DNA from: Planctomycetota bacterium
Lineage (GTDB): Bacteria; Planctomycetota; UBA1135; GCA-002748355
DNA length: 64,000 nucleotides
Assembly (NCBI GenBank): GCA_027021385.1
Contig: JALUUL010000015.1
Span: 62,001 to 126,000 of the forward strand
Direction: 5' to 3'
Of this stretch, positions 17,427 to 26,924 are shown piece by piece (the stretch's first letter is position 1; the number at the start of each line of letters is the position of its first letter). The position numbers and the translations under genes were made by a program. The notes beneath the pieces are model-generated. The model saw only the letters and a list, made by a program, of their open reading frames with translations. It was not told the DNA's origin and ran no database searches.

Positions 17427-19376
17427 ATGAGTTACGGGCATTCGCAGCAACTCTTCCCCCCCCACCCGAGCTTTGCGAAGACCGCGAGGATCTCCTCGAT
17501 GGAGGAATACAGAGACCTCTACCGGCGGTCGATCGAGGACCCGGAGGGATTCTGGGGGGAAGTCGCGCGGCGGATCGAATGGAGGAAGCCCTTCACGAAG
17601 GTGCTCGCCCACGATTTCTCGAAACCGGAGATCCGCTGGTTCGAGGACGGGACCCTGAACGTGACGGAGAGCTGTCTCGACAGGCATGTCCGGGCGGGGA
17701 AAGGAGACAGGACCGCGATCATCTGGGAGGGGAACGAACCCAGGGACATGGCGTCCCTGACCTACGCGGAACTCCTGCGCAAGGTATGTCGATTCTCGCA
17801 TGTCTTGACGGGCCTCGGCGTGTCGAAGGGGGACCGCGTCTGTCTCTACATGCCGATGATCCCCGATCTCGCGGTCGCGATGCTCGCCTGCGCGCGAATC
17901 GGCGCGATCCACTCGATCGTTTTCGGGGGCTTCTCGGCGGACTCCCTGCGCGACCGGATCCTCGATTCGACCTGCAAGGTCCTGATCACTGCCGATGGGA
18001 GCTACCGCGGAAAGAAGGAGATCCGCCTGAAGGACATCGCGGACGAGGCTCTCGAGGGTTGCGGCTGCATCGAGCACTGCGTCGTCTTCGAGAACACCGG
18101 GAACGAGGTCTCGATGAGGGAGGAGCGGGATCTCTGGGCGCATGAGCTGGACCGGGCCCCCCATGTGGCGGACGAATACGAGGCTGTCGAGATGGGAGCC
18201 GAGGACCCGCTGTTCATCCTCTACACCTCGGGCTCGACCGGGAAACCGAAGGGCGTGCTCCACACCTGCGGGGGCTATCTCGTCTACACGTCCTACACGC
18301 ACGAACTCGTCTTCGACCACCGCGAGGACGACATCTACTGGTGCACGGCCGACATCGGCTGGATCACCGGCCACAGCTACATCGTCTACGGCCCCCTCGC
18401 GAACTGCGCGACGACGCTGATGTTCGAGGGCGTTCCGAACTACCCCGACGCGGGGCGCTTCTGGGACATCGTCGATAAATACGGGGTCACGATCTTCTAC
18501 ACTGCCCCGACCGCGATCCGCTCGCTCCGGGCCGCGGGAGACCACTACGTCACTTCGCGGAGCCGCAAGAGTCTGCGTCTTCTTGGAACGGTCGGCGAGC
18601 CGATCAACCCCGAAGCCTGGCTCTGGTACTACGAGGTCGTTGGCGGACACCGCTGCCCGATCGTGGACACATGGTGGCAGACCGAGACCGGGGGCATCCT
18701 GATCTCCCCGCTTCCGGGAGCGACGCCCCTGAAGCCGGGCTCCGCGACCTTCCCCCTTCCCGGGGTCCGTCCGGTCCTCGTCGATACCGAGGGGAAGGTT
18801 TGCGAGGGGAACCCGAACGACGGTCGGCTCTGCATCGAGTTCCCCTGGCCGGGCATGATGCGCACGGTCTACGGCGACCACGAGCGTTTCCGACGGACCT
18901 ATTTCAGCCAGGTCGAGGGGAAGTACTTCACCGGAGACGGCTGCATCCGCGACGAGGACGGGTACCACTGGATCGTCGGAAGGGTCGACGACGTCCTGAA
19001 CGTCTCGGGGCACCGCATCGGAACCGCCGAGGTCGAGAGCGCGCTCGTCTCCCATCGCGCCTGCGCCGAGGCCGCGGTCGTCAGCCGGCCCCATGAGATC
19101 AAGGGGGAGGCGATCTACGCCTTCGTCGTGCTCGCCCCGGGCGAGGAGCCGAGCGACGACCTACGCAAGGCGCTCGTCGACGAGGTCCGCTCGGAGATCG
19201 GAGCCTTCGCGGCGCCCGAGAGGATCCACTTCACCCCGGGCCTGCCGAAGACGAGGTCGGGGAAGATCATGCGGCGCATCCTCCGGAAGATCGCCCGCGG
19301 AGAGACCGGGGATTTCGGAGACACGACCACCCTCGCCGATCCCGACATCATCCCGAAGCTGCTCGCCGACGTCTGA
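17427..19376 (+). CDS. acs: Acetyl-CoA synthetase (AMP-forming)
   Basis: 649 residues, the usual Acs length. Makes acetyl-CoA from acetate, ATP and CoA through acetyl-AMP. Motifs: [12 protein letters not shown] (P-loop), [16 protein letters not shown], acetate pocket [41 protein letters not shown] in pieces, and the C-terminal [11 protein letters not shown] with the Lys that is reversibly acetylated in this family. The leader of roughly 80 bases contains TATCCT near 17346. The gene stands alone; the downstream hairpin and T run are too far apart to be a clear terminator. Confidence 0.96.
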   Translation: MSYGHSQQLFPPHPSFAKTARISSMEEYRDLYRRSIEDPEGFWGEVARRIEWRKPFTKVLAHDFSKPEIRWFEDGTLNVTESCLDRHVRAGKGDRTAIIWEGNEPRDMASLTYAELLRKVCRFSHVLTGLGVSKGDRVCLYMPMIPDLAVAMLACARIGAIHSIVFGGFSADSLRDRILDSTCKVLITADGSYRGKKEIRLKDIADEALEGCGCIEHCVVFENTGNEVSMREERDLWAHELDRAPHVADEYEAVEMGAEDPLFILYTSGSTGKPKGVLHTCGGYLVYTSYTHELVFDHREDDIYWCTADIGWITGHSYIVYGPLANCATTLMFEGVPNYPDAGRFWDIVDKYGVTIFYTAPTAIRSLRAAGDHYVTSRSRKSLRLLGTVGEPINPEAWLWYYEVVGGHRCPIVDTWWQTETGGILISPLPGATPLKPGSATFPLPGVRPVLVDTEGKVCEGNPNDGRLCIEFPWPGMMRTVYGDHERFRRTYFSQVEGKYFTGDGCIRDEDGYHWIVGRVDDVLNVSGHRIGTAEVESALVSHRACAEAAVVSRPHEIKGEAIYAFVVLAPGEEPSDDLRKALVDEVRSEIGAFAAPERIHFTPGLPKTRSGKIMRRILRKIARGETGDFGDTTTLADPDIIPKLLADV

Positions 19377-19544
19377 AGGCTAGCGGCGTCGGACCGGGCT
19401 GCCCTTCCCGCCGGAAGAAGCGGCCCGCTGGCGGGCGTGGAAACCGGCGAACTTTTTCCCTCAATGCCGCGGCCGAGTTCACCCTTTCACCGCTCTTCCC
19501 CCCAACCCTCAAGTTCTCCGAAGTTTCGACCGATTTGTTAGATA

Positions 19545-19573
19545 TTGACAGTTTCTCACAGGCAGGCTATTTT
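19545..19573 (+). promoter_or_regulatory. Promoter of the parDE pair
   Basis: A perfect -35 TTGACA (19545-19550) and a -10 TATTTT (19568-19573) are separated by exactly 17 bases. The -10 ends six bases before the parD ATG, so the transcript would be leaderless. The surrounding bases are clearly AT-richer than the rest of the window. Confidence 0.75.
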
Positions 19574-19579
19574 TTCACC

Positions 19580-19858
19580 ATGAGCGGCGACAACGAGCTG
19601 ACCAGCATGACGGTGTCCCTCCCCGCCAGCCAGAAGGCCTACGTGAAGGCCCAGGCTGCGGCCTCGGGGTGCAGCACGCCGAGCGAGTACGTGCGGCGGC
19701 TCATCTATGCGGACCAGAGGGCCCGCGAGCAGGAGGAGTTCGAGCGCAAGATTCTCGAAGGGCTCGACTCCCCCACGCGGGAGATGAGTTCCGAGGACTG
19801 GCAGGAACTCCGAAGCACCCTGCGAAAGGAACTCTCCAAGCGCCGGAAGGTCAAGTAG
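19580..19858 (+). CDS. parD: ParD-like (CopG/Arc-type) antitoxin
   Basis: 92 residues. N-terminal ribbon-helix-helix: SMTVSLPASQKAYVKAQ forms the strand and first helix, and STPSEYVRRLI the second, with the Ser/Pro turn typical of ParD. The acidic C-terminal half would bind and neutralise the toxin. The N-terminal domain should also repress the promoter just upstream. The toxin gene follows after 11 bases. No inverted repeat is obvious around the promoter. Confidence 0.9.
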   Translation: MSGDNELTSMTVSLPASQKAYVKAQAAASGCSTPSEYVRRLIYADQRAREQEEFERKILEGLDSPTREMSSEDWQELRSTLRKELSKRRKVK

Positions 19859-19869
19859 AACGGGCCCTC

Positions 19870-20190
19870 GTGGCAGGGAGGGTGATCTGGCACCGTCTCG
19901 CGGAGGAGGATCTCACCGAGGCCTACCTCTACATCGGGGCCGACTCCCCCGACGCGGCCGAGCGCTTGCTCGATGCGGTCGAGGAGGCGATCCGGTTCCT
20001 CCTCCAAAACCCCGGAGCCGGCGGCCTGCGGAACTTCCGTTCTCCACGAGCGCAAGGCATACGGTCGTGGGGGGTGAGCGGCTTCCAGTCCTTCCTGATC
20101 TTCTACCGTCCCGACGGAGACGACCTCGAAGTGGTGCGCATCCTCCATGGGGCGCGTGATCTCCCACGGCTTTTAGAAGAGGAATCCTGA
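19870..20190 (+). CDS. parE: ParE/RelE-superfamily toxin
   Basis: 106 residues from GTG 19870. The fold is recognisable: VIWHRLAEEDLTEAYLYI, SPDAAERLLDAVEEAIRFLLQNPGAG in two pieces, then IRSWGVSGFQSFLIFYRPDGDDLEVVRILHGARDL. ParE toxins poison DNA gyrase, RelE-type members cleave mRNA; this order and sequence favour ParE. The start lacks a strong ribosome binding site, consistent with coupling to parD translation. Its 3' end overlaps the convergent gene at 20103-20591 by 88 bases. Confidence 0.87.
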   Translation: MAGRVIWHRLAEEDLTEAYLYIGADSPDAAERLLDAVEEAIRFLLQNPGAGGLRNFRSPRAQGIRSWGVSGFQSFLIFYRPDGDDLEVVRILHGARDLPRLLEEES

Positions 20191-20591
20191 GGTCGAGTCC
20201 CAGCGTCCCCTCCCGAATTGCTGGATCTCGACTCCTGCGAGGCGTGCGGCTTCAGGATCTCGGAAAGTTTGCGGTAAGGCATGGGCTTCTCGATCGACAC
20301 CACGAGGATCGCGCCCTTCGGCGTCAGGACGGCGCCGCGCCGCTCGAGGCCGTGCGCGGAGAGGCCCTTCATGATCGCATCGAGGCCGATCGGAGTCCGC
20401 ACCCGAACCTCGAGGCCGACGGTCGAGGGTTCGAGGATCCATCGGTCGGGGGCGAGGACGACGCGGTGGACGTTGCCGGGGAGCGCCTCGCGCAGGGTAT
20501 TCGTGACTGCCGGCAATCGGGACCGGTCGAGGCCGAGGACCGGGAACGAGAGTTCGAAGGGGCCCGCGGACAGGGGGCCAGCCGTCAGCAC
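20103..20591 (-). CDS. Hypothetical protein
   Basis: 162 residues; I do not recognise the family. Codons show the GC-rich third positions typical of real genes here, and residues 10-115 look like a folded alpha/beta domain (FELSFPVLGLDRSRLP, HRVVLAPDRWIL, GAILVVSIEKPMPYRKL), while the last 45 residues, opposite parE, are Ser/Arg-rich and less protein-like. The start is doubtful: GTG 20591 is the first start codon of this frame, but the good ribosome binding site GAGGAAG serves an ATG at 20598 in another frame. A small frameshift or sequencing error at the start is possible. It follows the selenoprotein candidate by 159 bases on the same strand. Confidence 0.5.
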   Translation of the reverse strand: MLTAGPLSAGPFELSFPVLGLDRSRLPAVTNTLREALPGNVHRVVLAPDRWILEPSTVGLEVRVRTPIGLDAIMKGLSAHGLERRGAVLTPKGAILVVSIEKPMPYRKLSEILKPHASQESRSSNSGGDAGTRPQDSSSKSRGRSRAPWRMRTTSRSSPSGR

Positions 20592-20750
20592 GCGGCATGG
20601 TTTCTTCCTCGGTGGATTCCTCCTGGAGCCTGGATCATCGTAACACGGCTCGAGACGCGGCCCCGCCGAGGCGGGGGGCCGTTCGGCCGGATCCTCGGGC
20701 GACTCCTCCGGGACGGCGACTTCGGGCGCCGCGCGGCCGGTTGCCCGTCT

Positions 20751-21173
20751 TCAGGTTCCGGAGGCCTCGCGCAGGGCCCCTTCGAGCATCTCGACGCTCG
20801 GCACGCCGGGCGTCTCGGGGTCGGTCCCCGGATAGAGGCGTCAGCCGGGTCCCGTGGGCGTCGCGCCCCGGGCCGCTGGATCGACGTCGAGCCCCTCGAC
20901 GAGGACCGTCGGGCTTCTGAGGTAGGGCAGGCCCTCGGCGTCGGCTTCCTCCTCGACGGGGATGCGTCGCACCTCGAGTCGAAGCCCGAGCCTGTGGGCG
21001 ATCTCCTCGAGCCTCGCGACCGCGAGACCGGCGTTCCCTCAGCCGGGGCCTGCGAGCACCGTGACCGCGATCGTCCGTTCCGGCATCGGCCCTCCTCCGG
21101 CGCATGCCGCCGCGATCCCGGCGAGGAGCAGGGCTCCGATCCGGGGCCTGTTTCTGCGAGAGTTCTCGTGCAT
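20751..21173 (-). CDS. Thioredoxin-like selenoprotein candidate with two in-frame TGA (Sec45, Sec111)
   Basis: A 140-residue product results if two TGA codons (21039-21041 and 20841-20843) are read as selenocysteine. With that, the protein matches a small thioredoxin-like family often labelled alkylmercury lyase, whose members read roughly CPN...SPTLLVDG...SCRLY...GAPSV. Here these are UGN at 45-47, SPTVLVEG near 88, URLY at 111-114 and GVPSV near 125: both TGAs fall exactly on the two family cysteines. Each TGA is followed at the right distance by a hairpin. The N-terminus (RRNRPR, then GALLLAGIAAAC) looks like a lipoprotein signal with Cys24, suggesting an extracytoplasmic redox protein. 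ATG 21173 directly follows the metF stop (TGAATG). An internal ATG at 21086 with GGAGGAGGG upstream would give a cytosolic 111-residue form. The third TGA (20751-20753) is taken as the stop. Confidence 0.8.
20816..20830 (-). promoter_or_regulatory. Putative SECIS hairpin for Sec111
   Basis: CGGGG-ACCGA-CCCCG, starting 11 bases after the TGA at 20841-20843. A further TCT/AGA pairing below a three-base bulge (ATC) resembles the bulged-U layout of bacterial SECIS elements. The loop has one G but not the GGTC of the first element, so support is weaker. Confidence 0.5.
21010..21029 (-). promoter_or_regulatory. Putative SECIS hairpin for Sec45
   Basis: Starting 10 bases after the TGA at 21039-21041, GGTCTCGC-GGTC-GCGAGGCT forms a stem of five Watson-Crick pairs extended by one G-C and two G-U pairs, capped by GGTC. 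The GGTC begins 18 bases after the TGA. In E. coli fdhF the SECIS loop also contains GGUC at nearly the same distance from the UGA. Confidence 0.7.
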
Positions 21174-22052
21174 TCAGATCCCCCGATCCCGGCGCAGGCG
21201 GGCGAGGATGGCCCGCGTCGCCGAGGAGCGGTTCAGCGTGTAGAAGTGGAGGCCAGGCGCGCCGCGGGCCAGGAGTTCCCGGCACTGGTCGATCGCGTGG
21301 CTGATCCCGACCCCCGCCACGGCCTCGAGGTCGTCCTTGACCATCTCGAGTTCCGCGGTCAGGGGATCGGGGAGGCTCGCCCCGCACAGTCCGGTGAAGC
21401 GCCGGATCTGCTTGTAGTTCGTGATCGGCATGATGCCCGGCAGAATCGGGCTCTCGATGCCGATCTCGCGGGCCCGCTTGACGAAGACGAAGAAGTCGGC
21501 GTTGTCGAAGAAGAGCTGCGTGATCAGGAAATCCGCTCCGGCCTCGACCTTCGTCTTCAGGTGGCGCAGGTCGGCGTCCCGCCCCTCGGCCTCGGGATGC
21601 CCCTCGGGGTAGCAGGCGGCCCCGATGCAGAGGGGGAAGCCCTCCCCGCGGAGGAAGGCGATGAGTTCGCTCGCGTGGGCGAAACCGCCGGGCGGAGGGG
21701 CGAAGCCCTCCGCGCCCTCGGGCGGATCCCCCCGCAGCGCGAGGAGGTTCTCGATGCCCGCGTCCACGAGCCCCTCGACGATGCGCCGGATCTCGTCCCG
21801 GTCGTGTCCGACGCAGGTCAGGTGGGCCATGACCTCGATCCCGGTCTCCTTCTTGATCCTGGAGACGACCTCGAGGGTCTTCTTCCGCGTGCTCCCCCCC
21901 GCTCCATAGGTCACGGAGACGAAGGAGGGTGCGAGACGGCGAAGCGCGCCGACCGTCTCGAAGAGGATCTCGGCCCCCGCGTCCGTCTTCGGCGGGAAGA
22001 ACTCGAAGGAGACGACCGTGTCTCCTCGCTCGAAGAAGTCGCGGATCCGCAT
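21174..22052 (-). CDS. metF: 5,10-methylenetetrahydrofolate reductase
   Basis: 292 residues, the bacterial MetF length. Reduces methylene-THF to methyl-THF for methionine synthesis, with FAD. Motifs: FEFFPPKTDAG with the catalytic Glu, VSVTYGAGGSTR, HLTCVGHDRDEI, LALRGDPP, CYPEGHPEA, KVEAGADFLITQLFFD and PGIMPI. It lies 10 bases after the symporter gene and ends in TGAATG at the selenoprotein start, so the three genes look like one operon. Confidence 0.96.
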   Translation of the reverse strand: MRIRDFFERGDTVVSFEFFPPKTDAGAEILFETVGALRRLAPSFVSVTYGAGGSTRKKTLEVVSRIKKETGIEVMAHLTCVGHDRDEIRRIVEGLVDAGIENLLALRGDPPEGAEGFAPPPGGFAHASELIAFLRGEGFPLCIGAACYPEGHPEAEGRDADLRHLKTKVEAGADFLITQLFFDNADFFVFVKRAREIGIESPILPGIMPITNYKQIRRFTGLCGASLPDPLTAELEMVKDDLEAVAGVGISHAIDQCRELLARGAPGLHFYTLNRSSATRAILARLRRDRGI

Positions 22053-22062
22053 TTCGGAGATC

Positions 22063-23568
22063 CTAACCCCCGCCGGGTTCCGATGCGCGCCCGGGCAGGC
22101 GCGGGGAGAGGAGGAAGAGAAGGAGGAAGGCGAGGCCCCACTGCGCGAGACAGGTGGCGATCGAATAGGGGTCGCGCGGGTCCCAGGGGGAGACGCCTTC
22201 CCAGGTCGTCGCCTGCCAGAACCACCACCCCAGGAGGGCGAGGAACTGGAGCGGGATCAGGAGGGCGAGCACGAGGCCGAACCAGGGTCCGATGCCGGGG
22301 CGGCCCTCCTCGTCGGTGATCCATTCGCGCCGGAAGCGGTCGATGCCGTGATGGGCGATGGCGAGGACGAAGAGCGCGCCGCTGAGGATCAGGCCGAGCC
22401 CCCAGACCCAGTCCTGGTTTCCGAGGAAGTCGAGCGAGAGGGCCGAGGGCAGGCCCCAGGAGAGCCCGACCGCGAGGCAGCCGAGGATCGCGCGGCCGCG
22501 CGGCCAGCCGAGGTCCATGAAGCAGCGCGTCCCGAGTTCGACCATCGCGATCAGGGAAGTCGCGGCGGCGAAGGTCAGGGCCGTGAAGAACGCGGCGGAG
22601 GTCCAGGGGCCCGCCGCGCCGAGCCGCGCGAAGAGCCGCGGAAGCCAGATCATCGCCATGCCGGTGTTTCCCGGGCCGTTGTCCTGCAGGACCTCGAGGA
22701 CCGGCTTTCCCGGGGCGAGCATCGGGGCCAGCGCGAAGACGGCCGGGATCGTCGCGAGGGCGGCGAGGATGGAGGCGAGGTTGTTGCCGACGCCGGTGAG
22801 GACCGCGTCGCCGACCGCGTGGCCGCGGTCGCGCGCGCCGATCGACAGCACGAGGAGGAGCCCCCAGCCCGCCCCGGTCGACCAGGCGGACTGGGAGAGG
22901 GCCTCGAGCCAGGGCCTGGGCGAGGCGAGGAGTTCGTCCATGTCGAGGGAGAACATCCACGAGAGCCCGTCCCCCGCTCCCTCGAGGCCGAGGCCGACGA
23001 AGGCGAGCACGAGGAGGAGGACGAAGAGCAGGGGGAGGAACACCTTGTTCGCGAGTTCGATTCCCCGGCCGAGACCGCGGTTCACGAACCAGGCCGCGAA
23101 GAGGAAGGCGGCGATCGTGCAGCCCGCCGCGATCCATCCCTGGCCGACTTCGAGGAAGTGGGCCTTGGCCCCCGCGTAGTCGAGGGAGAGGGCGGCCCCC
23201 CGGATCGACTCGACGACATAGGCGCCGCACCAACCGGCGATGACCGCGTAATAGGCCATGATGCCGACCGTGCAGAGGGCGACGAAGGAGCCGATCCAGG
23301 CGCGCCTTCCCATAAGGACCGCCATCGAGCCGAGGATCCCCCGGCGGGTCTTCCTGCCGATCGCGGTCTCGACGAGGAGAAGGGGGATCGACCAGGTGAA
23401 GAGGAAGATCGCCCAGGGAATCAGGAAGGTCCCTCCGTGCTCGAACTTCCCCATGATGCGGGGGAAGCGCCAGATGTTGCCGGCGCCGACGGCCATTCCC
23501 AGGGCGGCGAGGAGCAGGGCGAGACGGGAGGAGAAGCGGTCGCGACCCTTCGGGTTCGGAACGGTCAT
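22063..23568 (-). CDS. Sodium-dependent transporter, neurotransmitter:sodium symporter family
   Basis: 501 residues with about 11-12 membrane helices and a LeuT-like fold. The first helix carries the Na+/substrate signature [13 protein letters not shown], and the fourth region [17 protein letters not shown] and helix 6-7 regions ([23 protein letters not shown]) are typical. Bacterial members import amino acids with Na+. Being cotranscribed with metF suggests methionine or a related amino acid (the C. glutamicum methionine carrier MetP is of this family), but substrate is inference. The upstream TATCCT box eight bases before ATG points to a leaderless mRNA. Confidence 0.92.
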   Translation of the reverse strand: MTVPNPKGRDRFSSRLALLLAALGMAVGAGNIWRFPRIMGKFEHGGTFLIPWAIFLFTWSIPLLLVETAIGRKTRRGILGSMAVLMGRRAWIGSFVALCTVGIMAYYAVIAGWCGAYVVESIRGAALSLDYAGAKAHFLEVGQGWIAAGCTIAAFLFAAWFVNRGLGRGIELANKVFLPLLFVLLLVLAFVGLGLEGAGDGLSWMFSLDMDELLASPRPWLEALSQSAWSTGAGWGLLLVLSIGARDRGHAVGDAVLTGVGNNLASILAALATIPAVFALAPMLAPGKPVLEVLQDNGPGNTGMAMIWLPRLFARLGAAGPWTSAAFFTALTFAAATSLIAMVELGTRCFMDLGWPRGRAILGCLAVGLSWGLPSALSLDFLGNQDWVWGLGLILSGALFVLAIAHHGIDRFRREWITDEEGRPGIGPWFGLVLALLIPLQFLALLGWWFWQATTWEGVSPWDPRDPYSIATCLAQWGLAFLLLFLLSPRLPGRASEPGGG

Positions 23569-23576
23569 GGGGCCCG

Positions 23577-23582
23577 AGGATA
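23577..23582 (-). promoter_or_regulatory. -10 box (TATCCT) of the symporter-metF operon
   Basis: TATCCT lies eight bases before the ATG at 23568, with no Shine-Dalgarno sequence. Matches the TANNNT leaderless pattern. I see no SAM riboswitch in the 179-base region between this gene and hutU. Confidence 0.4.
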
Positions 23583-23591
23583 ATGCCGGCG

Positions 23592-23603
23592 GGAACCGGT
23601 TCC
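23592..23603. promoter_or_regulatory. Palindrome in the symporter/hutU divergent region
   Basis: GGAACCGGTTCC is a perfect 12-base palindrome, flanked by ATGCC on the left and GGCAT on the right with a four-base asymmetry. It sits 10 bases upstream of the symporter -10 box and 144 bases before hutU, a plausible operator position. No regulator is identified. Confidence 0.35.
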
Positions 23604-23747
23604 GGCATGGAAACCGGTGGGGGGCGTGGAAGAATGGAGGCGGTCGGGACGCGCCGTTCCGGAGACGGATCCGCGGGGTCCGGAGGGCGGGAGGCCCTAA
23701 GACCGCGTTCCCGCGAGAAAGGCGGGGGAGACGAGGAGGAGTCGGGT

Positions 23748-25406
23748 ATGAGTGCGAAGGGACCGAGGACCGTGCGCGCCCCGAGGGGCGCGGAGCTGCA
23801 CTGCGCGAACTGGCAGATCGAGGCGCCCTACCGGATGCTCCAGAACAACCTCGATCCCGAGGTCGCCGAGAACCCCGACGCCCTCGTCGTCTACGGGGGG
23901 TCGGGGAAGGCGGCCCGGAGCTGGGAGGACTTCGACCGCATTCTCGAATGTCTCCGGCGCCTGAAGCCGGACGAGACCCTCTGCGTGCAGTCGGGCCGAC
24001 CGGTCGGGGTGTTCCGCACGCAGGCGCACGCCCCCCGCGTCCTGATCGCGAACAGCAACCTCGTCGGGGCCTGGGCGAACTGGGAGGAGTTCCGGAGGCT
24101 CGAGGGGATGGGTCTCCTCATGTACGGACAGATGACCGCGGGCTCCTGGATCTACATCGGCACGCAGGGGATCCTCCAGGGGACCTACGAGACCTTCGCC
24201 GCGGCCGCGCGCAAGCACTACGGCGGGGACGCGGACCTGACCGGCAAGCTCGTCGTCACCGCGGGCTGCGGGGGCATGGGCGGCGCGCAGCCCCTCTCGA
24301 TCACGATGAACGGGGGCGTGTGCCTGATGGCCGAGGTCGACGAGAGCCGCGCGGCCAAGCGGGTCGAGACCCGCTATCTCGACGCGATCGAGCACGACCT
24401 CGAGGCCGCGATCCGGAAGGCGGTTGCGGCGCGGGACGAGAAACGCCCGTTCTCGGTCTGCTGGATCGGCAACGCGATGGACCTCCTGGATCGGCTCGTG
24501 GAGCGCGACCTCGTGCCCGACATGCTGACCGACCAGACGAGCGCGCACGACCTGTTGCAGGGCTACGTGCCGGCCGGCATGTCCTTCGAGGAGGCCCTCG
24601 ATCTCCGGCGTTCCGACCCCGAGGCCTATCTCCAGGCCTCGCGCAGGACCGTCGCCCGGCACGTCGAACTCATGGTCGCGCTCCTGGACCGCGGGGCGGT
24701 CGTCTTCGACTACGGGAACAACATCCGCAAGCAGGCCGAGGAGGAGGGGGTCGAGAGGGCCTTCGCCTTCCCCGGCTTCGTGCCGGCCTACGTGCGGGAT
24801 CTCTTCTGCGAGGGCAAGGGCCCCTATCGCTGGGTCGCTCTCTCCGGCGATCCGAGGGACATCCACCGCACGGACGACCTCGTGCTCGAGATGTTCCCCG
24901 AGAACAAGTTCCTCTGCCGGTGGATCGAACTCGCGCGCGCGAAGGTCGCCTTCCAGGGGCTGCCGGCCAGGATCTGCTGGCTCGGCTACGGCGAGCGCGA
25001 CCGCTTCGCCCTGGCCGTCAACGACCTCGTCGCGAAGGGCGAGATCTCCGCGCCGATCGTCTTCGGGCGGGACCACCTCGACTGCGGTTCGGTCGCGAGC
25101 CCCTTCCGCGAAACCGAGTCGATGAAGGACGGTTCGGACGCGATCGCCGATTGGCCGATCCTGAACGCCCTCCTCTCCTGCGCGGGCGGAGCGACCTGGA
25201 CGAGTTTCCACCACGGCGGGGGGGTCGGAATCGGCTATTCCCTGCACGCCGGCCAGGTCACCTGCGCCGACGGGAGCCCCGAGGCCGCCCTCCGTCTCTC
25301 CCGGGTCCTGAGGAACGATCCCGGCCTGGGCATCGCCCGCCATGCGGATGCGGGCTACGAACTCGCCCGCGACTGCGCGTCACGACTCGGCGTCGATCTC
25401 GCCTGA
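23748..25406 (+). CDS. hutU: Urocanate hydratase
   Basis: 552 residues, normal length. Converts urocanate to imidazolonepropionate in histidine breakdown with tightly bound NAD+. The family signature [10 protein letters not shown] is intact and places the active-site Cys at 410, the same number as in Pseudomonas putida. NAD site [18 protein letters not shown]; also [15 protein letters not shown] and [14 protein letters not shown] 23748 is chosen over upstream frame because GAGGAGGAG precedes it by eight bases. No hutH, hutI or hutG is in the window, so the gene stands apart from the rest of the pathway. Its end overlaps the convergent membrane protein gene by 27 bases. Confidence 0.97.
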   Translation: MSAKGPRTVRAPRGAELHCANWQIEAPYRMLQNNLDPEVAENPDALVVYGGSGKAARSWEDFDRILECLRRLKPDETLCVQSGRPVGVFRTQAHAPRVLIANSNLVGAWANWEEFRRLEGMGLLMYGQMTAGSWIYIGTQGILQGTYETFAAAARKHYGGDADLTGKLVVTAGCGGMGGAQPLSITMNGGVCLMAEVDESRAAKRVETRYLDAIEHDLEAAIRKAVAARDEKRPFSVCWIGNAMDLLDRLVERDLVPDMLTDQTSAHDLLQGYVPAGMSFEEALDLRRSDPEAYLQASRRTVARHVELMVALLDRGAVVFDYGNNIRKQAEEEGVERAFAFPGFVPAYVRDLFCEGKGPYRWVALSGDPRDIHRTDDLVLEMFPENKFLCRWIELARAKVAFQGLPARICWLGYGERDRFALAVNDLVAKGEISAPIVFGRDHLDCGSVASPFRETESMKDGSDAIADWPILNALLSCAGGATWTSFHHGGGVGIGYSLHAGQVTCADGSPEAALRLSRVLRNDPGLGIARHADAGYELARDCASRLGVDLA

Positions 25407-26924
25407 GCGCCCGCGGGGCTCGGGGCCCCGGTGGAGGATCGTCCCGAGGGTGGGGAGGAGGGCGATCCATGCGACCGGGGACCACTGGAGCAGGAGACGG
25501 CCGAATCGGGAGACGAACTCGTGGGAGAGGGTGGTCTCCGCGGTGAGGGGAACGGAAAGGAAGGAGGCGGTCAGGCCGAGGCACAGGAAGGCGCGGAGGG
25601 AGGGCCTCGTCGCGAGGTCGGTCGGCCGGAAGGCGAGGACCAGGAACAGGAGGAGGTAGACGAAACCGATCTTGCGGAAGAAGAACAGGGACCGGAGGCC
25701 GCCGAGGACGAGGTCCGGAAGGTCGCCGAAGGAGACGAGGCGGAAAATGCCGCGGCCGAGGGCTTGGAGGGCGGGGTCGCCGGAAGCCGCGAGTTCGGGG
25801 GCGAGGAAGGCGGCCGCGGCGAGGGCGGCGAGGGCGGCGGCGGCGAGGGCGAGGGCGACGCGGCGGGGACCACGGTCCAGGCAGAGGGATCCGAGGAGAT
25901 GGCAGAGGAGGAACGCGCCTAGGCTCGCGAGCAGCGGGAGGGAGAGGGCGGGGGGGAGGCCGAGGAGGCGGGGGGCGAGGAGGCCGCGCAGGACGGCGGC
26001 GAGGACGGCGGCGAGAAGGGCCGCGCGGCGCAACCGCGGGCGGGCGGGGTTAGGCTTCGCGAAGAAGAGGGCGGCGAGGGCGAGGAAGGCCCAGAGGAGC
26101 CCCTCGGGTTTCAGCAGGGGCAGCAGGAGGATCCCGGCGGCGAGAACCGGGGGGCGCTTCGTGACGAGGCCCGAGGCGGCTAGCGCGAGCGCGAAGGCGA
26201 GGGGGAGGTCCGCGTAGCCGGAGTCGATCGCGGCGGCGCCCGGCGCGAACCAGGCGGAGGTCAGGGCGACCGCGGCGGTCGCGAGCCAGGCCGTCCGTGG
26301 TCCGGCGATCCTGTGGCCCGCGTCGAAGACGCAGAGGCAGAGCGCGAGGAAGAAGAGGGGCCCCCAGAGGTTTTCGAGATGGAGGGCCGCGCCCTCGGGG
26401 GAACCGGACAGGGCGCGGAGCCCCCCCTGGAGAAGGGGCAGGAGGGCCGGATAGGTCTTGCTGTGCGCGAAGACGGCGGGGTCTCGGAAGAAGGGGGCGT
26501 GGAGGTCGGCGGGGGGGGTGAAGGCGCGGGCCCGCAACCACCAACCCGCGAAGCCGTCCCAGGTCCGGGGCGGCGTGGCGAGCGCGCCCCAGACCGCGGG
26601 AAGGAGGAGCGAGGCGAGCGCGAGAAGCGCGGCGGCCTGGAGGACGCGGGGCGCGGGGGGGAGGGGGAGGCCGCGCCGGGGGGATTCCGCCGGCGCCCCG
26701 GCGCGATGCCGGAGGATGGCCGCGGCGCAGCCGAGCGCGAAGCAGAGCGGAAGGAGGGCGGCCGGCAGGGGGAGGCCGGCGATCAGGAGGAGGTGGGCCG
26801 CCGGCGCGTACAGGCAGAGCCCCGCAGCGAAGGCGGACAGGAGGAGGCCGCTCGTCGAGGAGGCGTCCTCGATGAGGGGCCGATCCCCCGAGGGCGGAAG
26901 GCTCCCGCATTCCCCCCGGGCCAT
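25380..26924 (-). CDS. Polytopic membrane protein, GT39-like
   Basis: 514 residues with about 12 hydrophobic segments separated by short Arg-rich loops. [17 protein letters not shown] resembles the RPEG/KPEG turn of GT-C glycosyltransferases, and the first large loop ([16 protein letters not shown]) has an acidic residue after a helix as in these enzymes. The family call is tentative. Start ATG 26924 forms a one-base TGATG overlap with the 139-residue gene upstream, so it is the last gene of the leftward polysaccharide operon. It overlaps hutU convergently by 27 bases. Confidence 0.7.
   Translation of the reverse strand: MARGECGSLPPSGDRPLIEDASSTSGLLLSAFAAGLCLYAPAAHLLLIAGLPLPAALLPLCFALGCAAAILRHRAGAPAESPRRGLPLPPAPRVLQAAALLALASLLLPAVWGALATPPRTWDGFAGWWLRARAFTPPADLHAPFFRDPAVFAHSKTYPALLPLLQGGLRALSGSPEGAALHLENLWGPLFFLALCLCVFDAGHRIAGPRTAWLATAAVALTSAWFAPGAAAIDSGYADLPLAFALALAASGLVTKRPPVLAAGILLLPLLKPEGLLWAFLALAALFFAKPNPARPRLRRAALLAAVLAAVLRGLLAPRLLGLPPALSLPLLASLGAFLLCHLLGSLCLDRGPRRVALALAAAALAALAAAAFLAPELAASGDPALQALGRGIFRLVSFGDLPDLVLGGLRSLFFFRKIGFVYLLLFLVLAFRPTDLATRPSLRAFLCLGLTASFLSVPLTAETTLSHEFVSRFGRLLLQWSPVAWIALLPTLGTILHRGPEPRGRSGEIDAES

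Noticed and set aside
19407-19456. Hairpin CCCGCC/GGCGGG and later TTTTT after acs as a terminator
   Set aside because: The T run begins 17 bases after the stem and the loop is 17 bases; not a convincing intrinsic terminator.
20751-20753. Third in-frame TGA of the selenoprotein as another Sec codon, with read-through into the frame at 20103-20591
   Set aside because: The family ends near the preceding ALREA segment and the next 50 codons look non-coding. Taken as the stop codon.
20244-22319. Long + strand open frame across the selenoprotein and metF
   Set aside because: Antisense shadow; metF is certain on the other strand and the + frame is Arg/Gly/Pro-rich without domains.
23569-23747. 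SAM or other riboswitch before the symporter-metF operon
   Set aside because: No conserved riboswitch core could be read, and the -10 box leaves no room for a leader.
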